This document shows, in pieces, positions 24,846-32,232 of a stretch of DNA of 64,000 nucleotides. A program made the position numbers and the translations under genes. The stretch is taken from positions 62,001 through 126,000 of the forward strand of contig CACYHH010000004.1 of the NCBI GenBank assembly GCA_902774115.1. Reading direction: 5' to 3'. The stretch's first letter is position 1. Each line of letters starts with the position of its first letter. This DNA comes from an uncultured Spirochaetales bacterium (GTDB taxonomy: Bacteria > UBP6 > UBA1177). The notes below the pieces were generated by a model. The model was given only the letters and a program-made list of their open reading frames with translations. It was not told where the DNA came from and did no database searches.

Positions 24846-25616
24846 TTACATCATTCCGAGATATTTCATCACCTTTTTTATGTCTTCCCAGACAGGCCGC
24901 TTGTATGTTTCGTTTCTGAGGAGAGCACTCGGATGATAAGTAACAAAAACCTTTATCCCTTCGTATTCATAAGTCATTTCGCGCGCTTTAGACATAGAAC
25001 TTTCAATGCCGAGCAGATTTTTCATCGCGACTTTACCCAACAGAATCAAGACCTTAGGATTTACAATCTTAATCTGTTCCTTCAAAAAACCGATGCAACA
25101 CTGAGCCTCATCCGGCATCGGATCGCGGTTTGCCGGAGGACGGCACTTAACAATGTTTGCGATATAAACCTGCTCACGCGGAATCTTCATCCCGTTTTCG
25201 ATGATTTTAGTAAGAAGCTGCCCCGCCTTTCCGACAAAAGGTCTGCCGGACAAATCCTCGTCTTCACCCGGACCTTCGCCGATGAACATGATGTCGGCAT
25301 TCGGATTTCCCTCTCCGAAAACCATATTCGTCCGCTTTGCCGCAAGGCGGCACGCAGAGCATTTTCCGGCTTTTATGCGAACTTTTTCAAGCGGCGGCAA
25401 AGACTCGTCAAGCGGTTCTTCTACGTTTTTAGCAGCCGGCGCCGCAGGAATTCGAGCTGATGAAAAAAGCCCTGATTTTTTGAAAACTTCGGCAAACCCT
25501 TCCGAAATGTCAGAATTTATCTCTTTGACGAAATCGTCGTTGAAAGTGAAAGACTGAAGCTGATGCTGCCAGAGCAGCCATGCCTCAAGTGATTCGGGAG
25601 AAAGTGAAGGGATCAA
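24846..25616 (-). CDS. Family-4 uracil-DNA glycosylase (iron-sulfur type)
   Basis: Removes uracil from DNA. The 256-residue protein has a variable N-terminal 75 residues, then the UDG4 core: CSACRLAAKRTNMVFGEG with the first cluster cysteines, FIGEGPGEDEDLSGRPFVG (motif A), ANIVKCRPPANRDP (third cysteine), CCIGFLKEQ (fourth), and VFVTYHPSALLRN (motif B). The four cysteines should carry a [4Fe-4S] cluster. It starts at TTG within a TTGA overlap with the HEAT-repeat gene, so translation is coupled; I see no better ATG near. The link to a secreted HEAT protein may be only operonic. Confidence 0.9.
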   Translation of the reverse strand: MIPSLSPESLEAWLLWQHQLQSFTFNDDFVKEINSDISEGFAEVFKKSGLFSSARIPAAPAAKNVEEPLDESLPPLEKVRIKAGKCSACRLAAKRTNMVFGEGNPNADIMFIGEGPGEDEDLSGRPFVGKAGQLLTKIIENGMKIPREQVYIANIVKCRPPANRDPMPDEAQCCIGFLKEQIKIVNPKVLILLGKVAMKNLLGIESSMSKAREMTYEYEGIKVFVTYHPSALLRNETYKRPVWEDIKKVMKYLGMM

Positions 25617-27130
25617 TCTTTTTCTCTGCCGTATCTGAGAATAAACAAATTATCTTCAATAGCGTTTGCCGCCTCTTCGCGGACTTTCGGGTCGGTCTCT
25701 TCGCTGACAAGCTTTTTAAGATATTCCTGAACCGATTTGTCGCCGATTTTTGCAATCGACTGGATGCCTATCGACTTGGCAAGTATCGATTTCTCGCGGA
25801 CGATGAACTCGTAAAGCGGTTTTGCGCCGCCTGCATTTCCGAGCTGACCGATCGACATAGCGGCAGTCGTTCTGATTTCTTCCTTGGAATCTTCGTTCAT
25901 GACCTGAATGAGGAAAGGAAGCGATTCTGCAAACTGATATGTTCCGACAACCGAAAGAATCGTCTTTTTCCAGTAGGAATCGCTGCTTTTATTGAAAAGT
26001 CCGATGAGTGATTCTGCAACACTTTTCGATTTTACTCTGTTGAAATAGTTGTTGAACTCAAGTTTTCTTTCGGAAACTCTTTCATTCGTCGCAGCCTTAA
26101 GAACAAGTTCGACAAGGTCTGCACCGTCGTATTCCGCAATGATTGCGAGAACTTTTGCAAGCCAGTCTGCATCTCCGCTGTCAAGCTGCGAAGAGATAAG
26201 TCTTATCGTGTCGGGAGAATCGATTTCAATGAGCGCTCTGACAAAAACCTCTTTGTTCGTTGCCGGTTTCTGATACGGGAAGCACTCGCTCGAAGACGGT
26301 GCGTAAAGGCTGATTTTATTGAGCATTCTTCCGATTACCGGAACACTCTGCTTCGAGTAGAGGTTCATTGCGGCATATCCGAAAGCTGTCTGATTGTCGG
26401 CATTGAAACCTTCAGCCTTGGTGAGAATGTTCTGATTGAAGTAAAGCTCGCCTTTGATTTCGCCGGAAAATTTGACTGCAAGGCAGGAAAGCGTATCTGT
26501 TCCGGCAATGAAAGAGTTGTATTTTTCATCGTCGATCGAAAGACCGCCGAGTTTGGCAACTGCAAGAGCCGTGCGGAGCGATGCCGCATCCTTTTTCTCT
26601 ATAAACTCGTTTACGAGCTGGTCAAAAGTCTCTTTTGTCGAGTCGTTCTGCATATTGTCCGCTTTTTCACGGATCGCCTTTATTGCGACTTCAAGAAGTC
26701 TTTCGTCGAAAAACTGCCAGAAATTGATCAGATAAGGCGTATTGAAAGAGAAATTCGCCTTGTTGTCTTTAGAAATCGGAATCGTGATGCTGTCTTCAAG
26801 CAGCTTGTAATCCTTAGCCCCTTTCTTGAGAATAAAGACATATCCGTCGCCTTTTTTATAGGCATCTCTTTTGTAACGGAGCCTTATCTTTTCATTATCG
26901 AGACCGCTGATCTCGATATCGCCCGAAGCTTCGCCGACATAAACTTTGTCGACCATGACTTTTGCTTTGGTTTTGCCGCCCTGAATATACTTTCCGAGAA
27001 TGATCGTGTCCGCATTTTCTACAGATTTGACGAAATTTTCATCCTTCAGCTGAACCTTATCGTCGAGAACCGACTGCCCGAAAAGCGAAGAAGTAAAGAA
27101 AATCACTAATAAAAATACCACCTTAAACAT
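25613..27130 (-). CDS. Exported HEAT-repeat protein
   Basis: A signal peptide (MFKVVFLLVIFFTSSLFGQS) is followed by a beta-rich domain (about 30-125: ADTIILGKYIQGGKTKAKV...DKVYVGEA) and a long helical region. The end contains recognisable HEAT or PBS-lyase-type repeats, such as SLPFLIQVMNEDSKEEIRTTA, GNAGGAKPLYEFI and ETDPKVREEAANAIEDN. These scaffolds bind proteins; no enzyme motif is visible. It is probably periplasmic. The gene has its own promoter, and its stop overlaps the uracil-DNA glycosylase start. Confidence 0.75.
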   Translation of the reverse strand: MFKVVFLLVIFFTSSLFGQSVLDDKVQLKDENFVKSVENADTIILGKYIQGGKTKAKVMVDKVYVGEASGDIEISGLDNEKIRLRYKRDAYKKGDGYVFILKKGAKDYKLLEDSITIPISKDNKANFSFNTPYLINFWQFFDERLLEVAIKAIREKADNMQNDSTKETFDQLVNEFIEKKDAASLRTALAVAKLGGLSIDDEKYNSFIAGTDTLSCLAVKFSGEIKGELYFNQNILTKAEGFNADNQTAFGYAAMNLYSKQSVPVIGRMLNKISLYAPSSSECFPYQKPATNKEVFVRALIEIDSPDTIRLISSQLDSGDADWLAKVLAIIAEYDGADLVELVLKAATNERVSERKLEFNNYFNRVKSKSVAESLIGLFNKSSDSYWKKTILSVVGTYQFAESLPFLIQVMNEDSKEEIRTTAAMSIGQLGNAGGAKPLYEFIVREKSILAKSIGIQSIAKIGDKSVQEYLKKLVSEETDPKVREEAANAIEDNLFILRYGREKD

Positions 27131-27176
27131 AGTAACACCCCCGTTTTAGGTAAGAACAGAATAATAATCCTTAATA

Positions 27177-27203
27177 TTTATACAATAAAAAGGATTTTGT
27201 CAA
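27177..27203 (-). promoter_or_regulatory. Promoter of the HEAT-repeat/UDG operon
   Basis: Minus strand TTGACA (27203-27198), 15 bases, TATAAA (27182-27177), about 47 bases before the start at 27130. Confidence 0.55.
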
Positions 27204-27222
27204 TAAAAAGAAAACGGTGCTT

Positions 27223-28353
27223 TTAGATGGTGTAAGTGTATTTAAAATCGATCTGACCGTCGTAGAACTGCGGGAAAGGACGGGATCTTATGGCATCAAG
27301 AATGCAGTCTCCGAAAAGTGATGACTGGTATTTTTCGGTCGTGAAATATGCATCAAGGACTACTCCGCTGCCGGCAACGCGGACCATGAGTTCCATAGTT
27401 CCCATCATGTTGCGGTCGCCCTGCTCGTATCTGCTCTGGTAGCACTGCGTAATGTCGGGAAGGAACTTGTTCATGTGCGAAGTTACGTGTTTCGCCTCAA
27501 GTGTTGCGGGAAGATAATCTTCTCTTCCTGCCCATGCCTTCTGAAGCGTTTCAAGGTCCGGCGGAGTCGTTACGAACTGCGTGTCAGCCGGTTTCGCCGG
27601 TCTTTTGATGAGGTCGCCTTCGACTTTTGCCTGGCGTGCGATAAGTTCGACAATGCTTTTGAATTTGCGTTCTTCCGCATAACCGCGGGCCGTTTTACTG
27701 GTTTTGAAGTGGATCTTGTTGATATCTGCCCTGAACTCTAGGAGCGTTTTTACGACTTTTTCGTGTCCGTTCATGCTTGCAAACATCAGCGCGCTGATTC
27801 CGTCAACCGTGACATCGTTGATTTTCGCATTGTTGTAAAGCAGGAAACGAACCATTTCATCGTGGCCGTAACGCGCAGCATCCATGAGCGGAGTCTCTTT
27901 GTATCTGTCGGAATTGTTGACAGCCGCACCCTTTTCGACGAGGTATTTGACAACTTCGAGGTTGCCCTTTTTCGCAGCCCATGAAAGCGGAGTTTCATCG
28001 CGGTAGCCGTCCATAACGTCAACATAAGCCTGCTTTTCGACAAGTTTTTTGACCATTTCCATATTTCCGTGCCATGCAGCCCAGTGAAGCGGATAAATAC
28101 CGCTTTTGTTTTTAGAATTGACATCGGCTCCCGCAGCAAGGAACTTGTCGACAAGTGCCGCATCGTTAAGCCTTGCAGCCTCTACGAAAGCGTCAGGATC
28201 GTTGGAAACTTTGATGTTTTTCGATGATGAAGCCTTTTTTTCAGTCTGTGCCGGAGCACTTTTCTGCGGCTCGCCGTCCGATTTGGTTTCGGAAGTTCCG
28301 CACGAAACAAAAACAACGAAAACAAGCAAGAAAAGTAAACGAATGACTTTCAT
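27223..28353 (-). CDS. Ankyrin-repeat lipoprotein with AgmX/PglI-type C-terminal domain
   Basis: The lipobox is in LLFLLVFVVFVSC. After a Lys/Ser-rich linker come about five ankyrin repeats (SGIYPLHWAAWHGNMEMVKK, DETPLSWAAKKGNLEVVKY, ETPLMDAARYGHDEMVRF, ISALMFASMNGHEKVVKT). The C-terminal 90 residues (FLPDITQCYQSRYEQGDRN...GTMELMVRVAGSGVV...FGDCILDAIRSRPFP) resemble the TonB-like AgmX/PglI C-terminal domain of myxobacterial envelope proteins. That layout suggests a cell-envelope adaptor that binds a partner through its ankyrin stack. Start at 28353 puts GGGAGG four bases upstream. It follows the lipoprotein at 28380 closely and is likely in one operon with it. Confidence 0.8.
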   Translation of the reverse strand: MKVIRLLFLLVFVVFVSCGTSETKSDGEPQKSAPAQTEKKASSSKNIKVSNDPDAFVEAARLNDAALVDKFLAAGADVNSKNKSGIYPLHWAAWHGNMEMVKKLVEKQAYVDVMDGYRDETPLSWAAKKGNLEVVKYLVEKGAAVNNSDRYKETPLMDAARYGHDEMVRFLLYNNAKINDVTVDGISALMFASMNGHEKVVKTLLEFRADINKIHFKTSKTARGYAEERKFKSIVELIARQAKVEGDLIKRPAKPADTQFVTTPPDLETLQKAWAGREDYLPATLEAKHVTSHMNKFLPDITQCYQSRYEQGDRNMMGTMELMVRVAGSGVVLDAYFTTEKYQSSLFGDCILDAIRSRPFPQFYDGQIDFKYTYTI

Positions 28354-28379
28354 GACTCCTCCCATTTATTTACAAGTCA

Positions 28380-29039
28380 TTATTCAGAAACAACAAGTTC
28401 CATTCTCTTTTTTATAAGTCCGGCATTCTGTCTGTCGCCGTGTTTCTCAAAGTATGAAAGCTGCAGCGCGAGATACTTAAGAACCGCCTTTTTCCAACCC
28501 TCTTTTGAAGCCGCCTTTACCGCAATTCCCGCAGTTTCGGCATCGTAGCAGCCTGTTTTTGCCAGAAACGAAGCCTTTATCAAAAGAGTTGTCAGATCTT
28601 TTTCCGAAGAAAGCGCCGAATTTGCCTTTTCGACATTGCAGTTTTGTGAAAATTCAAAAATATCGCGGTATTTCTTAGGTAAATCTTCTGATTTCCGAGC
28701 TTTGCCTGAAATAAAATTGTAATACGCGATATTCTCTTCGTTTTTCAGAAGCGGAAGCATGTCAGCAGCTTCGCGGCACTCAGAATATTCGAGAAGCGCG
28801 AACTCGGCAATACATTTTGTCAGATACGCTTTCACCACTTCGTCCGGATCGACCGTCATTCTGAAATCTTCAAGCATTTTGTCGAAATATTTCGAAGCGT
28901 AGCTTTCATTTCCGATAAAACTGCTTTCAATGAAATTCGCCGTATCGGCCGCAGCATTCTGCTTCCAAACCGGAATATGCCCTGCACCGCATGAAACCAG
29001 TAAGAAAATCGAGAAAACAAAAAGAAGAACCTTAATCAT
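28380..29039 (-). CDS. Helical lipoprotein following an MCE protein
   Basis: The 219-residue protein begins with a lipoprotein signal (VLLFVFSIFLLVSC) and is helical throughout, with a TPR-like alternation (LTKCIAEFALLEYSECREAA, ENIAYYNFISGKARKS, LKYLALQLSYFEKHGDRQNA), though I cannot prove repeats. Its start overlaps the MCE gene's stop by four bases, so the products are made together. A periplasmic partner of that MCE protein is a reasonable guess, in keeping with lipoproteins found in Mce/Mla operons. Confidence 0.65.
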   Translation of the reverse strand: MIKVLLFVFSIFLLVSCGAGHIPVWKQNAAADTANFIESSFIGNESYASKYFDKMLEDFRMTVDPDEVVKAYLTKCIAEFALLEYSECREAADMLPLLKNEENIAYYNFISGKARKSEDLPKKYRDIFEFSQNCNVEKANSALSSEKDLTTLLIKASFLAKTGCYDAETAGIAVKAASKEGWKKAVLKYLALQLSYFEKHGDRQNAGLIKKRMELVVSE

Positions 29040-29977
29040 GGCAGTTCTATTTCCTTGTTTTGAGTCGTCGGCAAAACTCTGCGGACATCTTTGACCATAG
29101 AATTTACCGAGTTGATTATCGAATCAAGATCCTTTCTCAGAACATCCATGTCTTTAGTTCCTTCCTGAAGGTTTTCACCTGATTTTATAAGGGAAGCGAT
29201 CAGAATGTCCAGATCGGCCATTTTTTTATTCACATCTTCGACTATCGCATTGACTTTTGAAATCGTTCCGTCGTCACCCAGAACCTGGTCATCGGCCTTG
29301 ACAAGCGTTTTATTGGCGTTGCCGATCAGAGTTTCGATCTCGCCCAGAGAGTTGTTGAGGTGAGCCACACCTTCGCGGAACTGCGCAGCGGCAGCCTTGT
29401 CGCCCGCCATCATTTCGATTATACCGCGTTTCTGTGCCAGATCTCCGGCGATTTTTTCAACATGGACAAGCGTTTTGTTAAGATGACTCTTTTCATCGGT
29501 CAAAGTTTTGAGATTATTAGCAATATCATCGATTTTTTCTACCATCGGCTGAAGTTTTTTGATGACTTCGTTGATGTCGTCGACCATCTGGGTTTCAAAA
29601 ACATAGCTGCTGTCTGCAAAAGTCTCCGTGATATTAGGGGTTGTCACGATGAACCTTGAAGAGCCGATGAGCGGCCTTTCAAGGGTAAAAACAGAGCTTT
29701 TGTTGATGCGGTGCGCATGTTCTTCCGGCACTTTGACCAGAACAAGAACCGTTCCTTTGTTGTCAAGTTCGAATTTTTCGACTTTTCCGATTTCAAAACC
29801 TGAAAAAAGAAGAGGCATTCCCTCGGTGATACCCTCGCCGGTAGAAGATGAAAGGGTAAAATAAAGATGATTGGTAAAAACATTCTTTTTAACGAGGATA
29901 AAGGCAATAAAACCCACGATCATCAGCAGTGACAAAAGCAGGAACAAGCCGACTCTGAAATTAGCGGAACTCTTCAA
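29036..29977 (-). CDS. MlaD/MCE-family protein (orphan)
   Basis: An N-terminal membrane helix (ANFRVGLFLLLSLLMIVGFIAFILV) is followed by one MCE domain (about 40-115: STGEGITEGMPLLFSGFEIGKVEKFEL...LIGSSRFIVTTPN). A long helical region full of Ile/Leu heptads then forms the tube-like extension typical of YebT/MlaD relatives. MCE proteins hold phospholipids in a central channel between the membranes. No permease or ATPase gene is adjacent; mlaEFD lies 30 kb away. I start at TTG 29977 (AGGTG upstream), because the longer frame from 30001 has no ribosome site and a worse N-terminus. Confidence 0.82.
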   Translation of the reverse strand: MKSSANFRVGLFLLLSLLMIVGFIAFILVKKNVFTNHLYFTLSSSTGEGITEGMPLLFSGFEIGKVEKFELDNKGTVLVLVKVPEEHAHRINKSSVFTLERPLIGSSRFIVTTPNITETFADSSYVFETQMVDDINEVIKKLQPMVEKIDDIANNLKTLTDEKSHLNKTLVHVEKIAGDLAQKRGIIEMMAGDKAAAAQFREGVAHLNNSLGEIETLIGNANKTLVKADDQVLGDDGTISKVNAIVEDVNKKMADLDILIASLIKSGENLQEGTKDMDVLRKDLDSIINSVNSMVKDVRRVLPTTQNKEIELP

Positions 29978-30071
29978 AACGCACCTGAAAAACAAAATCA
30001 AAACAAAAAAATCGAAATATTATAAGGATAAAGGAAATTAAGTAAAATTTTAAGGGATTTTTTTCGCAAAA

Positions 30072-31193
30072 TCAGCGGATAGTTTTAAGAAATTCCTCAA
30101 AATACTTTATGAAAGTTTCGTTCTGTTCCTTAAGACCGATCGAAAGTCTGAGCCAGTTCGGGAAACCGTAATTTGCAACCGGACGGACGATTACGCCTTT
30201 GTGAAGCAGGTAGTCGTAGCAGTCGCGGCCGGAAGTCTGCGCTTCTCCTACTTTGAAAAGCATGAAGTTGCCCTGTGTAGGAAGGTATTCAATTCCGAGC
30301 CTGTTGAACTCTTTGTAGAGATACTCCTTCCCTTCCTTGTTGACTTTGATCGCGTTTTTCAGGTAGTCCGTATCCTTGAAAGCGGCAATTCCTGCGACCT
30401 GAGCGAGAAGGTTCGTGTTGAAAGGTTCTCTGACGCGGTTCATATAGTCAACGATTTCAGGAGTCGAAACTGCGTAACCCAGCCTGATTCCGCTGAGACC
30501 GAAAGCTTTTGAAAGCGTTCTGCAGATGATCATGTTCGGGTGCATGTTCCTGTAGTCAAAACCGTTCGGATAATCGGGAGCGTCGGCGAAATCGAAGTAA
30601 GCCTCGTCAACAACGAGAATGACTTCCTGCGGAACAGCTTTGAGAAGTTTTTCGAACTGAGCCTTCGGGTAGTATGTTCCGGTCGGGTTGTTCGGGTTGA
30701 TAAGGCAGATCATCTTCGTTTTTGGCGTTACAGCCGCGATGAGCCCGTCGATATCGACAACGTGGTCTTTGGTCTGCGGAACGAGTTTCATTTTGATGTC
30801 GGCCGCCTTGAGAATGAGTTCGTAAGCGACAAATCCCTGCTCCGAAAGAACGACTTCCTCGTCGCCTTTGATGAGGGTCCTGATCGCGATGTCAATGACT
30901 TCGTTAGAGCCGTTTCCGACAAAAACCTCTTCGAATTTTATCTCTTCGCCTTTGGTTTTGTGGTATTCAACGATAGCATTTTTAAGGTAGTATGCGTTGC
31001 CGTCCGGATAGTAGTTGAGTTCCGAAACAGCGTTGATGAGAGCCTCTTTTACTTTCGGGCTGACGCCTGTCGGGTTTTCGTTGCTCGCAAGTTTGATAGC
31101 GGAAGTAAGACCGAGCTCCCTTTCGACTTCCGAAATAGGTTTACCGGGTTTGTAAGGGGAAATAGCTTTGATGTTGTCACCGACTTTTACCAT
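30072..31193 (-). CDS. hisC: Histidinol-phosphate aminotransferase
   Basis: PLP-dependent aminotransferase of histidine synthesis, converting imidazole acetol-phosphate with glutamate to histidinol phosphate. Features: LASNENPTGVSPKVKEAL, GNGSNEVIDIAIRTL, CLINPNNPTGTYYP, VVDEAYFDF and the PLP-lysine segment CRTLSKAFGLSGIRLGYAV. The 373-residue length is normal for HisC. GGAGAGAG stands before the ATG. No other his gene is nearby, and close relatives can also act on aromatic amino acids, so a broader role is possible. Confidence 0.88.
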   Translation of the reverse strand: MVKVGDNIKAISPYKPGKPISEVERELGLTSAIKLASNENPTGVSPKVKEALINAVSELNYYPDGNAYYLKNAIVEYHKTKGEEIKFEEVFVGNGSNEVIDIAIRTLIKGDEEVVLSEQGFVAYELILKAADIKMKLVPQTKDHVVDIDGLIAAVTPKTKMICLINPNNPTGTYYPKAQFEKLLKAVPQEVILVVDEAYFDFADAPDYPNGFDYRNMHPNMIICRTLSKAFGLSGIRLGYAVSTPEIVDYMNRVREPFNTNLLAQVAGIAAFKDTDYLKNAIKVNKEGKEYLYKEFNRLGIEYLPTQGNFMLFKVGEAQTSGRDCYDYLLHKGVIVRPVANYGFPNWLRLSIGLKEQNETFIKYFEEFLKTIR

Positions 31194-31268
31194 GTCTCTC
31201 TCCTATATGAAATTGTTAAAACAGCCAAACTGCCTGCATAAATCGCACAAAAACGACCGGAAAACAAG

Positions 31269-31859
31269 TTATTTTCCGCTGTTTACGATTTTTTCGAACT
31301 CTTCGTAGGTGTGTTTGCCCGAAATCGTCTCGATAACCTTCCCGTTTTCGTCCGCAAGGACCATGTAAGGCATGATCACGCCCGATTCAGCAAGCGATTC
31401 CGGAGCCTGCAGGACATCGAACTGCGCGTTTTTGTCCGCGATGATCTTTTTGATCTTTCCCGGCATCGGGTCAACGCTTACCGAAAGGATCTTCAGCGTC
31501 TGCTTTCCGTCTTCATACTCTTTTTTCAGTTTGTTGAGCTCAGGAAACATCGCAATGCAGGGCTCGCACCAGCTTGCCCAGAAATCGACGAGGATCCGTT
31601 TTCCTTTGAAATCGCCGAACTTCACCTTTTCGCCGCTTTTTATCGAAGTCATTTCAAACGCATGAATGTTTTTTCCTTTTTCGAAATCTTCGCCCAGGAT
31701 CTCGTTTTCAAGCCCTTTGACTTCGATCTCGTCCTCTGTTTTCGCCGTTTCCGCAGGTTTCACAGGCTCAGCTTTTTCCGCAGTCTGAGCCTCTTTTTTA
31801 GCATCGCTACAGGCAATAAAAAACATAAAAACAAAACCTAAAAGCACGATTTTTTTCAT
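31269..31859 (-). CDS. TlpA/ResA-like thioredoxin-fold lipoprotein
   Basis: A lipoprotein signal (MKKIVLLGFVFMFFIAC) and a Lys/Glu/Thr linker precede a thioredoxin fold with the active site DFWASWCEPCIAMFPELN (C-x-x-C). After it come the family's VDPMPGKIKKIIADKN and GVIMPYMVLADENGKV with the cis-proline. It should reduce or isomerise disulfides in the periplasm, as in cytochrome c maturation or envelope quality control. I start at 31859, where GGAG is six bases upstream; an upstream ATG at 31874 overlaps the preceding stop (ATGA). It forms an operon with the Cys-rich secreted protein at 31871-32161, a possible substrate. Confidence 0.82.
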   Translation of the reverse strand: MKKIVLLGFVFMFFIACSDAKKEAQTAEKAEPVKPAETAKTEDEIEVKGLENEILGEDFEKGKNIHAFEMTSIKSGEKVKFGDFKGKRILVDFWASWCEPCIAMFPELNKLKKEYEDGKQTLKILSVSVDPMPGKIKKIIADKNAQFDVLQAPESLAESGVIMPYMVLADENGKVIETISGKHTYEEFEKIVNSGK

Positions 31860-31870
31860 CTTTTTCTCCA

Positions 31871-32161
31871 TCATTTTTTATCAGGAATTTTTTTCACGCA
31901 GAAAGTGCCTTTAACCGATTTAAGGCAGATGTGGTCTTTCGGGCACGTCGAATCATCGCCATCCTTGCACCCTTCGATGACGCAGTAACCCGTTTCTTTT
32001 ATTTTCGGGTGCATTTTCGCTATCCACGGCAGGCATTTAGCGCCTTTGCAGCAGTCGTCGCTGCTTTTACACTGCTTGTCGTAGCACACAGGCCACACCT
32101 CGTCGGCAGCAAGCTGCACCGAAAACAGGATCAGAAAGAAAACAACTGAAATTTTTCTCAT
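31871..32161 (-). CDS. Small Cys-rich secreted protein
   Basis: A signal peptide (KISVVFFLILFSVQLAADE) is followed by about 75 residues with ten cysteines (PVCYDKQCKSSDDCCKGAKC, GYCVIEGCKDGDDSTCPKDH, ICLKSVKGTFCVKK), a disulfide-knot style often found in surface or secreted proteins of this contig. AGAGGG precedes the ATG at 32161; the longer in-frame start at 32179 is not favoured. It is directly followed by a thioredoxin-like lipoprotein gene, which could help fold it. The function is unknown. Confidence 0.7.
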   Translation of the reverse strand: MRKISVVFFLILFSVQLAADEVWPVCYDKQCKSSDDCCKGAKCLPWIAKMHPKIKETGYCVIEGCKDGDDSTCPKDHICLKSVKGTFCVKKIPDKK

Positions 32162-32232
32162 TTTTCCCTCTAAAATCAAAATCCGTGCGATTATATTTTT
32201 AGCAGAACCCTTTGCAAGTTATAAAGAAACCG

